Shown: positions 31,120-40,441 of the stretch, one piece after another
Layout: every line of letters begins with the position of its first letter
Numbering within the stretch: the first letter of the stretch is position 1
NCBI GenBank assembly: GCA_963809965.1
Contig: CAWELU010000039.1
Span: forward strand, 26,560 to 90,559
DNA: 64,000 nt
Direction of reading: 5' to 3'
From: CAIWHR01 sp963809965
GTDB lineage: Bacteria; Pseudomonadota; Gammaproteobacteria; Burkholderiales; Casimicrobiaceae
Translations under genes and position numbers: made by a program
Notes under the pieces: generated by a model
What the model was told of the DNA's origin: nothing
Database searches by the model: none
What the model saw: only the letters and a program-made list of their open reading frames with translations

Positions 31120-31547
31120 TTACTTGCCGGCTTTCGCCTTGGTTTCGGCCTCGGTCTGCGCTGGCCCGTTCCTTCGCGGTCATCGTTGCCTTCTGCGGCG
31201 GCACCTTCTTCGACTCGGCCGTGGCCTTCTGCGGCCTCCTTGGCGGTGTCGACGCCGGACGACGTATCCACATTGGACTTGGTTACAGCCTGGGTCTGCC
31301 GCGGACCGTTCCTTCGCCGTCATCGATTGCTTCTCGCGTCGGCTTCTGTCTTCGACGCAGCAGTGGCCTTCTTCGCTTCCTTTGCGGCCTCGGCACCGGT
31401 CGTGCCTTCCGCCGCCTTCTCGGTGGTCTGTTCGACCGTCTGCTGCTTGGCCTTGTTCTTTTCGGCCTTGGTCGTGGGCGCGGCGGTCTGGGCGGCCGCC
31501 GTCACGGCAAACGCGCCGGCGATCAATGCAACGATGAGCTTGTTCAT
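31120..31547 (-). CDS. Small secreted Lys/Ala-rich protein (two or more frame changes)
   Basis: I do not recognise a named family. It starts MNKLIVALIAGAFAVTAAAQ, a clear signal peptide with probable cleavage after AQ. A low-complexity Lys/Ala/Thr/Glu-rich chain follows (TEKAAEGTTGAEAAKEAKKA). A segment resembling TMTAKERASA occurs twice, about 140 bp apart, in different frames; the last frame ends TEAETKAKAGK at 31120. The terminator just downstream supports a real transcription unit. Full length would be about 142 residues. A role as an envelope or stress-related small protein is a guess. Confidence 0.6.
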
Positions 31548-31690
31548 GTGAATCCTCTGGTGATGGTGGGTGATCAACTGGCTGAACGGAAATAGGAAAC
31601 TCTGAAATTGTAGGCACTTTTGCAGCAATGGTCAACCCGAGCGGGAGGTGCTTGACCCGACCCGGAGCGACCAGCCGCCTATCGCGCCGG

Positions 31691-31768
31691 TCAGGACGCT
31701 GGGGGTGCTTGGGCGTGCGCCACGGGTGCCGAGGCGCGTGCCGTCGCGGCCACCATGAGCTTGTTCAT
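31691..31768 (-). pseudogene. Decayed copy of the leader of the neighbouring secreted protein
   Basis: A 25-codon frame starting MNKLMVAATARASAPVAHAQ, with a GAGGAA ribosome site 6-7 bases upstream. The first residues match the leader of the gene at 31120-31547 (MNKLIVALIAG), and it stops after APPAS. It looks like the remains of a duplicated secreted-protein gene whose body is gone. The rest of 31548-32016 shows no gene. Confidence 0.4.
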
Positions 31769-32016
31769 ACGGGTTCCTCGTTCGCGGTTGATCGGATGAC
31801 ACCGAACCAGCGTGTCGCCGCCCATAACGCCCCCTGGGCTGCGCGCGGTTGACACGACTAGGGCTGCCAACGTCAGCGGCGCTGGGCCCGACTACTCGAA
31901 CGGCGCCGACGCCGTGCGCGCGGGCATTCCGGAGAGCGCAAGCAGAATTGCCGTTCCGGACGGCCGAGCTCGCGCCTCGGTGCCGTGCGCCGGCACCGGA
32001 TATCCGGGACCGAGGC

Positions 32017-32715
32017 TCAGCGTTCGAGGTTCAATTGTCGCTGCAGCCACTCACGCAGAACCGGGACGGTCAGTGGACGCTTCGCTGCCAGCGTGTGGCG
32101 ATCGAGCGCCACCAGCGTCGCGATGAGCCACGCCATGTCGCGCCGGCCATGCGCCAGGAGGTAGTCGATCACGTCGCCGCCAAGCCGGAACCCGCGTTGC
32201 CGCGCATAGCGCCATGAGGGCGGCCGGCTTGTCCGCGTCCGCAAGCGCGAAAACCTCGTAGACCAGACCCCAACCGAGGCGGGTACGCAAGTCCTCGCGC
32301 AGCGGAAGCGCGGCCGGCGGGACGCTGCTCGCGACCACCAGGTGCCCTCGGTTGGCCTGCAGGCCGTTGTACAGAGTGAACGCCAGTGCCTGCGCCTCGC
32401 GCGCGGCGAATTCGATCGCGTCGAGCGCGACCAGGGCCTGCGTCGCGAGCATCTCCGGGTCGAATGCGCCGAGCGCGCCCGGCTCGCCGATGAAGGTCGC
32501 GGCATCGCCACGCGCCGACGCCGCCGCCACGGCCGCGCGCAACAGGTGTGTCTTGCCGACGCCCGGCCCGCCCCACAGTACGAGGCAGGTTTCGGCAATT
32601 TCCCCGGCCGCCATCTGCCGCAACACCCCCAGCGCTTCGGCGTTGCGCCCGGGGAGGAAATTCGCGAACGACGGAGGCTCCGGCGCGGCGAGTTCGAAGA
32701 CGAGTTGTTCCATCG
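32017..32715 (-). CDS. hda: DnaA regulatory inactivator Hda (one frame change)
   Basis: DnaA-like AAA+ protein that, with the sliding clamp, promotes ATP hydrolysis by DnaA and limits re-initiation. About 232 residues. It starts MEQLVFELAAPEPPSFANFL; the QLVFEL-type N-terminus fits the clamp-binding motif. Walker A is WGGPGVGKTHLLRAA, and LVALDAIEF stands at the Walker B position. A one-base change near 32205 joins the remainder (GGDVIDYLLAHGRRDMAWLI, ending LQRQLNLER). It is divergent from purM with about 210 bp between, a frequent betaproteobacterial layout. Confidence 0.85.
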   Translation of the reverse strand, partial: RWNNSSSNSPRRSLRRSRISSPGATPKRWGCCGRWRPGKLPKPASYCGAGRASARHTCCARPWRRRRRVAMPRPSSASRARSAHSTRRCSRRRPWSRSTRSNSPRARRRHWRSLCTTACRPTEGTWWSRAASRRPRFRCARTCVPASVGVWSTRFSRLRTRTSRPPSWRYARQRGFRLGGDVIDYLLAHGRRDMAWLIATLVALDRHTLAAKRPLTVPVLREWLQRQLNLER

Positions 32716-32928
32716 GAGGGCCCGTGTTGCAGCAAACGTCGGGGAATGCGTGTCCGCGGCGGCAGGCACACCTCCGATTCCGGTAAACTTGCCGCAACCG
32801 CGCACTCTACCCCGTCGCCGCAGCTTCGCTCAATGTGGGCGACGCCCGGCACCGGCAAGGAAAGCGGGGCCCGCTCGGCGCGCCCGCGGATCCACGCCCG
32901 GTGCCGCGCTTCGATCGCACCCCCGACA

Positions 32929-33993
32929 ATGACCGTTCCCCTGTCCGCTCACCCGTCGCCCCTTTCGTATCGTGACGCTGGCGTCGACATCGATGCCGGC
33001 GACGCGCTCGTGGAACGGATCAAGCCGTTCGCGAAGCGGACGTTGCGGCCGGAAGTTTTGGCGGGCGTCGGCGGTTTCGGGGCCCTTTTCGAACTGCCCA
33101 AGCGGTATCGCGAACCGGTGCTGGTTTCCGGCACCGATGGCGTGGGGACCAAGCTCAAGATCGCGTTCGCGCTCGGCAAGCACGACACCATCGGGATCGA
33201 TCTCGTCGCGATGAGCGTCAACGACATCCTGGTCCAGGGGGCCGAGCCGCTGTTCTTTCTCGATTACTTCGTCTGCGAACGGCTCGACGTCGCCGTGGCC
33301 GCCGACGTGGTCAAGGGAATCGCCGCGGGGTGCGAACAGGCGGGTTGTGCGCTGATCGGCGGCGAGACGGCCGAGCATCCGAACGCGTTCATTCCAGGCG
33401 AGTACGATCTTGCCGGGTTTGCGGTTGGCGTCGTCGAGAAATCTCGGGCCGTCCAAGGCACGCGGATTCGCGCCGGCGACGTGCTCCTCGGGCTCGCGTC
33501 GAGCGGCGCGCATTCGAACGGCTTTTCGTTGATCCGCCGGATCGTCGAGGTGGCGGGCGCGGACCTCTCGCAGGCCGTTCCAAACGTGACCGGGACGCGC
33601 ACACTGGGCGAAGCGCTGCTCGAGCCCACGCGCATCTATGTGAAGCCGGTGCTCGCACTGCTTCAATCGATCGACGTGAAGGGCATGGCGCACATCACGG
33701 GCGGCGGCCTCGTCGAGAACACGCACCGGATGTTCCCCGACGACATGGGTGCCCGGCTCGACCGCGCGCGCTGGCCACGACCCGCGATCTTCGATTGGCT
33801 CCAGCAACGTGGCAACGTCGCCGATGCCGAGATGCACCGGGTGTTCAACTGCGGTATCGGCCTCGTCATCGTCGTCGCGCCGGACGACGAAAGGCGCGCT
33901 TGCGAGCTGCTTGCCGCTGCCGGCGAATCCGTTTATCCGATCGGCGTCGTCGGTCCGCGCGCGCCAGGCGCACCCGGCACGGTCGTCGCATAG
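32929..33993 (+). CDS. purM: Phosphoribosylformylglycinamidine cyclo-ligase
   Basis: AIR synthetase, step five of de novo purine synthesis. 354 residues, no frame change. It starts MTVPLSAHPSPLSYRDAGVD. Motifs include VSGTDGVGTKLKIAF, DLVAMSVNDILVQGAEPLFF, GGETAEHPNAF and AHITGGGLVENTHRMFP. The purN start lies 37 bp downstream, so the two form an operon. The ATG matches the start common in relatives; a longer frame upstream is unsupported. Confidence 0.95.
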   Translation: MTVPLSAHPSPLSYRDAGVDIDAGDALVERIKPFAKRTLRPEVLAGVGGFGALFELPKRYREPVLVSGTDGVGTKLKIAFALGKHDTIGIDLVAMSVNDILVQGAEPLFFLDYFVCERLDVAVAADVVKGIAAGCEQAGCALIGGETAEHPNAFIPGEYDLAGFAVGVVEKSRAVQGTRIRAGDVLLGLASSGAHSNGFSLIRRIVEVAGADLSQAVPNVTGTRTLGEALLEPTRIYVKPVLALLQSIDVKGMAHITGGGLVENTHRMFPDDMGARLDRARWPRPAIFDWLQQRGNVADAEMHRVFNCGIGLVIVVAPDDERRACELLAAAGESVYPIGVVGPRAPGAPGTVVA

Positions 33994-34030
33994 CCGGCGC
34001 GCGTGCGCCGTCACCGCCGGCGACGCCCTG

Positions 34031-34681
34031 ATGGCGATTCCCCGCATCACTGTCCTGATCTCGGGACGAGGCTCGAATCTCGCCGCGCTTCTCGCCGCTG
34101 ACGAGGCGGGCCGCCTCGGCGGCAAAATCACCATGGTCGTCAGCAATCGTCCGGATGCCGCAGGTCTGGCGATCGCTGCCACGCACGGCATTGCCACGGC
34201 GGTCGTTGCGCATTCGGCGTACCCTGCGCGTGAGCCATTCGAAGCTGCGCTCGCGGAAACGGTGGATGCGAGCGCGCCCAACCTGATCGTTCTCGCGGGA
34301 TTCATGCGCGTGCTCGGTCCCGCGTTCGTTCGGCGGTACGAAGGCCGCATGCTCAACATCCACCCATCGCTGTTGCCTGCATACGCCGGATTGCAGACGC
34401 ACCGCCGGGCACTGGCCGACGGGGTGCGGATCCACGGGTGCACTGTCCATTTCGTCACCAACGACCTCGATCACGGCCCGATCGTCGCGCAGGGCGCCGT
34501 CCCGGTGCATCATGGCGATGACGAAGCCTCGCTCGCGGCGCGCGTGCTGGCAGTAGAACACCGATTGCTGCCCGCGGCGGTGTGCGCATTTTGCGAAGGA
34601 CGGTTGGTCATCGCGGGGCGCGGGGTCCGCGTTATGGGTGAGATCGTCCCGCAAGGCGCGCTCGAGGTGCCGGCCCCTTGA
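34031..34681 (+). CDS. purN: Phosphoribosylglycinamide formyltransferase
   Basis: GAR transformylase (10-formyl-THF dependent), step three of purine synthesis. 216 residues. It starts MAIPRITVLISGRGSNLAAL. The catalytic set Asn-His-Asp is in MLNIHPSLLPAYAGLQTHRR and FVTNDLDHGPIVAQG. The frame is intact and lies just downstream of purM. Confidence 0.94.
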   Translation: MAIPRITVLISGRGSNLAALLAADEAGRLGGKITMVVSNRPDAAGLAIAATHGIATAVVAHSAYPAREPFEAALAETVDASAPNLIVLAGFMRVLGPAFVRRYEGRMLNIHPSLLPAYAGLQTHRRALADGVRIHGCTVHFVTNDLDHGPIVAQGAVPVHHGDDEASLAARVLAVEHRLLPAAVCAFCEGRLVIAGRGVRVMGEIVPQGALEVPAP

Positions 34682-34732
34682 CGGCCGACCCGCCGGCCGG
34701 AACCTTGGCCAAGGGCGGGTATCGAAACCGAC

Positions 34733-35848
34733 GTGTTGACTGCCTGCATCCAGACAACGCCGATCGCCGGATCCGTGCCCGCGGGCACATCCGACGGCGG
34801 TGGTCGCTCGCCTGACCGGCCCCGACGCAGCCTGGTCATCGCGCTCGTCCTCTCGCTCGCCGCACATCTGGCGTTCTCGCTGTGGCCGGCGGAGGTTCCC
34901 ACTGCACCGGACAGTGTTCCGCTGCAGGCGACGATTACCGAGATGCCTCCCCCGCCGGTGCCGGTCGCCCCGCCGGCGCCCAAGCCGCGGCCGAAGCCCA
35001 AGCGCGTAACCGCGCCACCGGCCGCCGCGCCGGAGCCGCCCCCGACGACCACGACCGCGCAAGCGCCAACACCCGAGACGGCGCCGGAAGCAGCGACGAT
35101 CGAACCGACGCCCGAAGCGCTCGCGATGGGTCCGGAACCCCCGTCTGAGGTGGTCGCGCCGGACGCACCTCCGCCCAGCGCCGAGCCGCCGCCGAAGACG
35201 CTTCCGCCACGAATCGATCTCGTCTACAAGGCATTCCTCGGCACGCAAGGGTTCATGATCGGCGAGGCGACCTATCGCTTCGAGCACGCAGCGAACGAGT
35301 ACCGGATCGCGACCGTCGGTGAGGCCAAAGGCATCGCCGCGCTGTTTCTGCGCGGCCAGGGCAAGGTCGAGAGCCACGGCACGATTACCGCGGCCGGCCT
35401 GCAGCCGCAGGAATTCTCCGTCGAGCGCGGCAGCGCCGAGCGGCGCGAAACCGCGCTGTTCGACTGGGAGACCGGAATCGTCACGCTGCACGAGCAGAAG
35501 ACCGCGGCCCTCGAGCTGCCTACCTTCGACCCGCTCGCCCTGATGTGGCAGGCGTACTTCTCCCCTCCGGTCGAGTCGGTGCAGACCGTCAATGTCGCGA
35601 CGACGCGCCGCGTGGGCCAGTACACGCTGACGCGCGAAGCGGAGGAGACAATCGCGTGGGGCGAGGGCGAGGTCGCCACCGAGCGCTGGCATCGTCAGAG
35701 TGAAGACGGCCAGACGGATGGCTGGGTGTGGCTCGCGCCGACGCTGCACTACGTTCCGGTGAAGATGCGGGTCACCCGCACCAACCGCGGCACCCTCGAG
35801 GCGTTGCTCGATTCGATTCGCGTCGACGAAAAGCTCGCGCAGCAATGA
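34733..35848 (+). CDS. DUF3108 protein with N-terminal anchor and proline-rich linker
   Basis: About 371 residues. A basic N-terminus is followed by one hydrophobic segment (about residues 32-50, LVIALVLSLAAHLAFSLW). Then comes a TonB-like Pro/Ala/Lys linker (about 60-160, for example PPAPKPRPKPKRVTAPP), and a DUF3108 domain from about 163 (RIDLVYKAFLGTQGFMIGEA) to the end. The architecture fits a periplasmic domain held from the inner membrane; its activity is unknown. The start is GTG 34733, with no strong ribosome site. The stop overlaps the next start by ATGA, so it is coupled to the rRNA methyltransferase gene. Confidence 0.8.
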   Translation: MLTACIQTTPIAGSVPAGTSDGGGRSPDRPRRSLVIALVLSLAAHLAFSLWPAEVPTAPDSVPLQATITEMPPPPVPVAPPAPKPRPKPKRVTAPPAAAPEPPPTTTTAQAPTPETAPEAATIEPTPEALAMGPEPPSEVVAPDAPPPSAEPPPKTLPPRIDLVYKAFLGTQGFMIGEATYRFEHAANEYRIATVGEAKGIAALFLRGQGKVESHGTITAAGLQPQEFSVERGSAERRETALFDWETGIVTLHEQKTAALELPTFDPLALMWQAYFSPPVESVQTVNVATTRRVGQYTLTREAEETIAWGEGEVATERWHRQSEDGQTDGWVWLAPTLHYVPVKMRVTRTNRGTLEALLDSIRVDEKLAQQ

Positions 35849-37101
35849 CGTTGCGCGCGAACCAGCTCGCGGGCCTGGCCGCCGCCATCGCCGAGGTGAG
35901 ATCGCTCGCGCAGCCGGCGGACCAGATGCTGCACCAGTTTTTTCGGCGGCACCCGGCGATGGGTCGGCAGGACCGCGCGTTCGTCGCGGACGGCGTCTAT
36001 GCGTTCCTGCGCCGAAGGCGCTCGCTGGAGGCGCTGGCCGAGACCGACTCACCCGCGCGGCTGGCACTCGCGGTGTGTGCTCGCGAGCTGGGAATCAGCG
36101 TGCGCGAGCTCGCCGACGTGCTGAACGAGTCCGATGCCGTCTGGCTGCGTGCGTTCAAGTCGCGCCTCGCGACGGTGCTTCCACCGGCGGTTGCGGCCGA
36201 TCTGCCCGACTGGTTGTGGACGCGGCTCGGACATGCCTACGGTGAGGTCGAGCGAGAGGCGCTTGCACGGGCGTGGCTGTCACCGGCTCCGCTCGACCTC
36301 AGGATCAATCCGATGAAGACGACGCGCGAGGACGCGCGCGAGGCGCTCGCTGCAACCGGCGTCGCCACGGAGCCGACTCCGTACTCGCCGCTCGGGTTGC
36401 GCGCGCGGGGGCGGCCCGCGTTGGCTCGGCATCCGCTCTTCGAGGACGGAGCCATCGAGGTGCAGGACGAGAGCAGCCAGATCGTCGGATTTCTGGTCGC
36501 CCCGAAGCGTGCCGACATGGTCGTCGATTTCTGCGCCGGTGCCGGCGGCAAGACGCTGCTCCTGGGGGCGTTGATGCGCTCGCACGGACGTCTTTACGCG
36601 TTCGATGTTGTCGATCGCCGGCTCGCCAACCTGAAGCCGCGTCTCGCCCGTTCGGGCCTTTCCAATGTGCATCCGCAGCTCATCGCCCACGAGCGGGACG
36701 CGAAGATCAAGCGGCTCGCCGGCAAGGTCGACCGCGTGCTGGTCGACGCGCCTTGCACCGGCTTCGGGACGCTGCGCCGCAACCCGGACCTCAAGTGGCG
36801 ACACGGCGAGTCGGCGCTCGCCGAGCTCGCGGCAAAACAGCAGGCGATACTCACTGCCGCCGCGGGGCTCGTGAAACCCGGTGGCCGACTCGTGTATGCC
36901 ACTTGCAGCGTGCTGCCCGAGGAAAACGAGGAGATCGTGGCCGCGTTCCTCTCCGCGCATCCGGATTTCGCTCCGGTCGATGCGGCGGCGGAACTCGCGC
37001 GGGCGGGAATCACGCTCGACACCGGGCCCACGCTGAAGCTGCTGCCGCACCGCCACGGGTGCGACGGCTTTTTCGCCGCGTTGCTCGCGCGCAAACTCTA
37101 G
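35845..37101 (+). CDS. RsmB/NOP-family RNA (cytosine-5) methyltransferase
   Basis: SAM-dependent m5C methyltransferase of 418 residues. The N-terminal NusB-like region (1-140) includes HPAMGRQDRAFVADGVYAFL. The Rossmann domain has motif I VVDFCAGAGGKTLLLGALM and the two catalytic cysteines in VDAPCTGFGTLRRNPDLKW and YATCSVLPEENEEI. The size and domain set match RsmB-like proteins, but RsmB (C967 of 16S rRNA) is not certain because the class often has a separate rsmB near fmt. The frame is intact. Confidence 0.88.
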   Translation: MTLRANQLAGLAAAIAEVRSLAQPADQMLHQFFRRHPAMGRQDRAFVADGVYAFLRRRRSLEALAETDSPARLALAVCARELGISVRELADVLNESDAVWLRAFKSRLATVLPPAVAADLPDWLWTRLGHAYGEVEREALARAWLSPAPLDLRINPMKTTREDAREALAATGVATEPTPYSPLGLRARGRPALARHPLFEDGAIEVQDESSQIVGFLVAPKRADMVVDFCAGAGGKTLLLGALMRSHGRLYAFDVVDRRLANLKPRLARSGLSNVHPQLIAHERDAKIKRLAGKVDRVLVDAPCTGFGTLRRNPDLKWRHGESALAELAAKQQAILTAAAGLVKPGGRLVYATCSVLPEENEEIVAAFLSAHPDFAPVDAAAELARAGITLDTGPTLKLLPHRHGCDGFFAALLARKL

Positions 37102-37146
37102 GCCGCGGGCGCCGCGCCAACGCGCGGCTTCCGGTAGACTTTCCCG

Positions 37147-38430
37147 ATGCTCACCCCGATCGACTTCGGGTACATCGAAATTGCGCTGGCGACGCGCGTC
37201 GGCTGGATCGAACTCGGCATCGTCGCTGCCTGTCTTGCGGCAGGCTGGCTGTTCGATCGCCGCGTCCGGCTGAAATCCGCATCGGAAGCGGAACTCGTCC
37301 GCGTCGGCCTCGGCGGCGTCAACCGGCTGCTGCTGCCGCTGTCGACGCTGGTGCTGCTGTTCGTGGCGACGATGGTTTTCCGGCAATGGCACACGCCGTT
37401 CTTCCTCGCGATCGCGATGCCGCTCATGGTGGCGCTCGCGGTCATCCGGCTGCTTGTCTACGCCCTGCACGGCCTGTTCGGCACGCCCGCGTGGTTGCCC
37501 GCCTCCGAGCGCGCAATCGCGTTCACGGTGTGGGGGCTCGTCCTGCTCTACTTCATCGGCGTGCTGCCCGAGGTCGGCGCGGAGCTGGACCGGCTCGAAC
37601 TGCCGATCGGCAGCAAGCGCGTTTCGGTGCTCGATATCTTCGTTGGCGCCATCGTCGTCATCCTGTCCATCGCCGCCGCGCTGTGGCTGTCCGGCATGAT
37701 CGAGCAGCGGCTGCAGCGCGCGGCGAACCTCGACAGCAGCGTGCGCGTCGTTCTGGGCAAGTTCCTGCGCGCGGTATTGCTCGTGATCGGCGTGCTGATC
37801 GCGCTGCAGGCCGTGGGCATCGACCTGACGCTCCTGACCGTATTCGGTGGCGCGCTTGGCGTGGGGATCGGGCTCGGACTGCAGAAGCTCGCGAGCAACT
37901 ACATCGCGGGGTTCACGATCCTGCTCGACCGGTCTATTCGCCTGGGCGACATGATCACGGTCGACAACCGCACCGGCGAGGTGGCGAGACTCACCTCGCG
38001 TTATGTGGTCGTCCGCAGTCTCGACGGCGTGGAGGCGGTCGTGCCGAACGAGACGCTGGTAACGACGACGGTGCTCAATCACTCGTACACGAACCGGGAG
38101 ATCCGGCTCGCGGTAAACGTGCAGATAAGCTATGACAGCGATGTCGATCTGGCGCTGAAACTGATGGAAGCGGCGGCTGGCGCTGAAGCGCGGGTGCTGA
38201 AGGCGCCGAATCCGCCGCAGGCATTTCTCGCCAGGTTTGCCGACAGCGGCATCGACCTCGAGCTCGGAGTCTGGATCAACGATCCCCAGAACGGCCAACT
38301 CAACCTGAAGAGCGCGCTCAATCGGGCGATCTGGCGATCGTTCCAGGCGAACGGCATCGAGATTCCGTTCCCGCAGCGCGAAGTCCGGATCCGGACGATC
38401 GCCGGTGAGGGCATCGAAAAGCTCGCCTGA
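37147..38430 (+). CDS. Mechanosensitive ion channel, MscS family
   Basis: About 427 residues with several N-terminal membrane segments. The MscS core has the pore helix FGGALGVGIGLGLQKLASNY (Gly/Ala-packed TM3). The beta domain follows: FTILLDRSIRLGDMITVD, VPNETLVTTTVLNHSYTN and the C-terminal IEIPFPQREVRIR. It would release solutes at hypo-osmotic shock. It starts 46 bp after the methyltransferase gene, and no frame change is seen. Confidence 0.92.
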   Translation: MLTPIDFGYIEIALATRVGWIELGIVAACLAAGWLFDRRVRLKSASEAELVRVGLGGVNRLLLPLSTLVLLFVATMVFRQWHTPFFLAIAMPLMVALAVIRLLVYALHGLFGTPAWLPASERAIAFTVWGLVLLYFIGVLPEVGAELDRLELPIGSKRVSVLDIFVGAIVVILSIAAALWLSGMIEQRLQRAANLDSSVRVVLGKFLRAVLLVIGVLIALQAVGIDLTLLTVFGGALGVGIGLGLQKLASNYIAGFTILLDRSIRLGDMITVDNRTGEVARLTSRYVVVRSLDGVEAVVPNETLVTTTVLNHSYTNREIRLAVNVQISYDSDVDLALKLMEAAAGAEARVLKAPNPPQAFLARFADSGIDLELGVWINDPQNGQLNLKSALNRAIWRSFQANGIEIPFPQREVRIRTIAGEGIEKLA

Positions 38431-38461
38431 TAGGCGGTCCGCAGCTCCCACGCCGATCCTG

Positions 38462-38467
38462 TATAAT
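38462..38467 (+). promoter_or_regulatory. Consensus -10 box upstream of the desaturase gene
   Basis: A perfect TATAAT lies about 60 bp before the desaturase ATG, in the 97-bp gap after mscS. No good -35 hexamer is seen 16-18 bp upstream, so the promoter call is tentative. Confidence 0.35.
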
Positions 38468-38527
38468 CAACCGGTTGAACTGAAACGCTCCAGGTTCAGA
38501 GCCGGAGCCTGCCTGGAGATTCGCTAG

Positions 38528-39740
38528 ATGCCCTCAGATTTGCTCTCGTTCCTTGCGCAAGGCCTGCTGCCGCTTCCGTGGTGGGGCTACATCGTCGTCG
38601 CGTTCGCGCTGACGCACGTGACCATTGCTGCGGTCACGATCTACCTGCACCGGCATTCGGCGCACCGGGCGCTCGACCTCCATCCGGTGGTCAGCCACTT
38701 CTTCCGCTTCTGGCTGTGGCTCACGACCGGGATGGTGACAAAGGAATGGACGGCGATCCACCGCAAGCACCACGCGAAGGTGGAAACCCCCGATGACCCG
38801 CACAGCCCGCAGACACGCGGAATCCGGACCGTCCTCCTCCGCGGAGCCGAGCTCTACCGTGAAGAGGCGAAGAATCAGGAAACGCTCGAAAAGTACGGGA
38901 AGGGCACGCCCGACGACTGGATCGAGCGCAACGTGTACTCGCGCTACTCGTGGGAAGGCGTGGGCCTGATGCTGATGGTGAATCTGGTTCTCTTCGGCGC
39001 GCCGGGCCTCACCATCTGGGCGGTCCAGATGTTGTGGATTCCGGTCACGGCGGCCGGCATCATCAACGGCATCGGCCACTATTGGGGCTACCGCAATTTC
39101 GCCTGCGCCGATGCCTCGACCAACATCGTCCCCTGGGGCATCCTGATCGGCGGCGAGGAACTGCACAACAACCACCACGCGTACGGCTCGTCGGCGAAGC
39201 TCTCGTCGCGCTGGTTCGAGTTCGACCTGGGCTGGACGTACATCCGGATCCTCGAGCTCTGCCGTCTCGCCGACGTCCGCAAGGTCGCGCCGCAAGCTCA
39301 AGGTCGTGGCGCGCGCCAAGCCGGCGCCTGACATCGCGACGCTGCAAGCGGTGATCACGAATCGCTACGAAGTCGTGACCGCCTACGGACGTACGCTGAA
39401 ACAGGCCTGTGCGGCCGAGCTTGCGCGGCTGCGCGAGCGCGCCGGGCGCGGCGAGTTCGCCGACCTGCCGAGCGTCCGGCGGGTCAAGCGGTGGCTTTCG
39501 GGCGACGGAATGCGCGCGCTGCGCGATCGCGAACGCGCCGCGCTCGCCCGCGCGATGGAAAAGAGCAAGGCGCTCGCGACGATCTACACCATGCGGCAGG
39601 ACCTGAACGCGTTGTGGGAGCGCTCGACCGAGTCGAGCGAGCAGCTTCTTGCCCGGCTGCAGGACTGGTGTCGGCGCGCCGAGGCGTCGGGGATCGCCCC
39701 GCTGCAGCAGTTCTCGCTCGAGCTCAAGCGCTACGCGTAG
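38528..39740 (+). CDS. Fatty acid desaturase, DesA-like (one frame change)
   Basis: Membrane di-iron desaturase that introduces a cis double bond into acyl chains. Three His boxes are visible: IYLHRHSAHRALDL, IHRKHHAKVETPDDPHSP and GGEELHNNHHAYGSSAKLSS. One extra C near 39290, after DVRKVAP, shifts the frame; the remainder (TLQAVITNRYEVVTAYGRT through LQQFSLELKRYA) is the C-terminal helical extension typical of betaproteobacterial members. Full length is about 403 residues. Ribosome site CTGGAGATT precedes the ATG. A terminator follows at 39765. Confidence 0.88.
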
Positions 39741-39764
39741 CTCGTTGATCCTCAGCACGAAAGG

Positions 39765-39788
39765 AAGGCCCGCCGTCCGGTGGGCCTT
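39765..39788 (+). terminator. Rho-independent terminator after the desaturase gene
   Basis: Ten-base stem AAGGCCCGCC / GGTGGGCCTT (one G-T pair), 4-nt loop, followed by TTTC. It begins 24 bp after the stop codon. Confidence 0.85.
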
Positions 39789-39833
39789 TTTCTTGCGGCA
39801 CTCGGCGACGCTGTCGTGCGACCAAATTCTGCC

Positions 39834-40172
39834 CTAAGCCCCGATGAGAGAGCGGACTTTTCCGCGCACCTCCTCCATTACGGCGTCGGTCGCGCGGCCC
39901 TTGCGAACGGCACGCCTCGCCCGCCAATCGAGGCTCCTGATTTGGTCCGCCAGGACTGCGCTAGGTGGATCCCGCGTGATCACCACCTCGAACGGGTAAC
40001 CTTTGATTTGCGTCGTCAACGGGCAACAGACCATCATGCTAGTTCTGCCGTTGTAAATGCCCGGGCTTAACACGAGCGCGGGACGGTGACCCGCCTGCTC
40101 GCGCCCGGCCTGCGGCGACAACGCTAGCCAGACGATGTCACCCGCCTCGGGAACGCCCGGGCGCGGCATCAC
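39834..40172 (-). CDS. mazF: MazF-type endoribonuclease toxin
   Basis: Sequence-specific mRNA interferase of 112 residues. It has PEAGDIVWLALSPQAGREQ and GHRPALVLSP (the conserved RPALVLS strand), then CCPLTTQIKGYPFEV and VLADQIRSLDWRARR, matching the MazF family including the Asp-Gln-Arg substrate loop. It overlaps mazE by ATGA on the same strand. No frame damage, so the pair is probably functional. Confidence 0.92.
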   Translation of the reverse strand: MMPRPGVPEAGDIVWLALSPQAGREQAGHRPALVLSPGIYNGRTSMMVCCPLTTQIKGYPFEVVITRDPPSAVLADQIRSLDWRARRAVRKGRATDAVMEEVRGKVRSLIGA

Positions 40173-40411
40173 CAGACCTCGCGGCCAGCCGGCGGACCCG
40201 TGTCGATGACGTCGTGCAGGTTGTCCGCGCGGATTTCCTTCACGAGCGCACGAATGGCAAAGGTCTTGCGCCGCAACGGCTCGATGACGATCCGCCCGCG
40301 ATCTTCGCGCACGTCGACCGGCTGATCGAGCTCGATTTTCGCCTCGGCAAGCACCGTGGCGGGGATGCGCACCGCGGCGCTATTGCCCCATTTCTTGATT
40401 TGCGCTTCCAT
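40169..40411 (-). CDS. mazE: MazE-type antitoxin
   Basis: An 80-residue AbrB/SpoVT-fold antitoxin. The DNA-binding swapped-hairpin motif is IKKWGNSAAVRIPATVLAEA, and the acidic tail that covers MazF includes LVKEIRADNLHDVIDTG. It is the first gene of the operon, with a palindromic operator 12 bp upstream of the start. Confidence 0.92.
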   Translation of the reverse strand: MEAQIKKWGNSAAVRIPATVLAEAKIELDQPVDVREDRGRIVIEPLRRKTFAIRALVKEIRADNLHDVIDTGPPAGREVW

Positions 40412-40422
40412 GCGTCCGCGCT

Positions 40423-40441
40423 GTATCTACAATGTAGATAC
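40423..40441. promoter_or_regulatory. Palindromic operator of mazEF
   Basis: Perfect inverted repeat GTATCTAC-AAT-GTAGATAC immediately upstream of mazE. Its position, at the expected promoter, fits autoregulation by the MazE or MazEF complex. The role is inferred; the symmetry is seen directly. Confidence 0.75.

Noticed and set aside
36280..38451. A 723-residue minus-strand reading frame opposite the RNA methyltransferase and mscS genes
   Set aside because: It is antisense to two clearly conserved proteins, very rich in Arg, Asp and Gln, and has no motif; long antisense frames are expected at this GC content.
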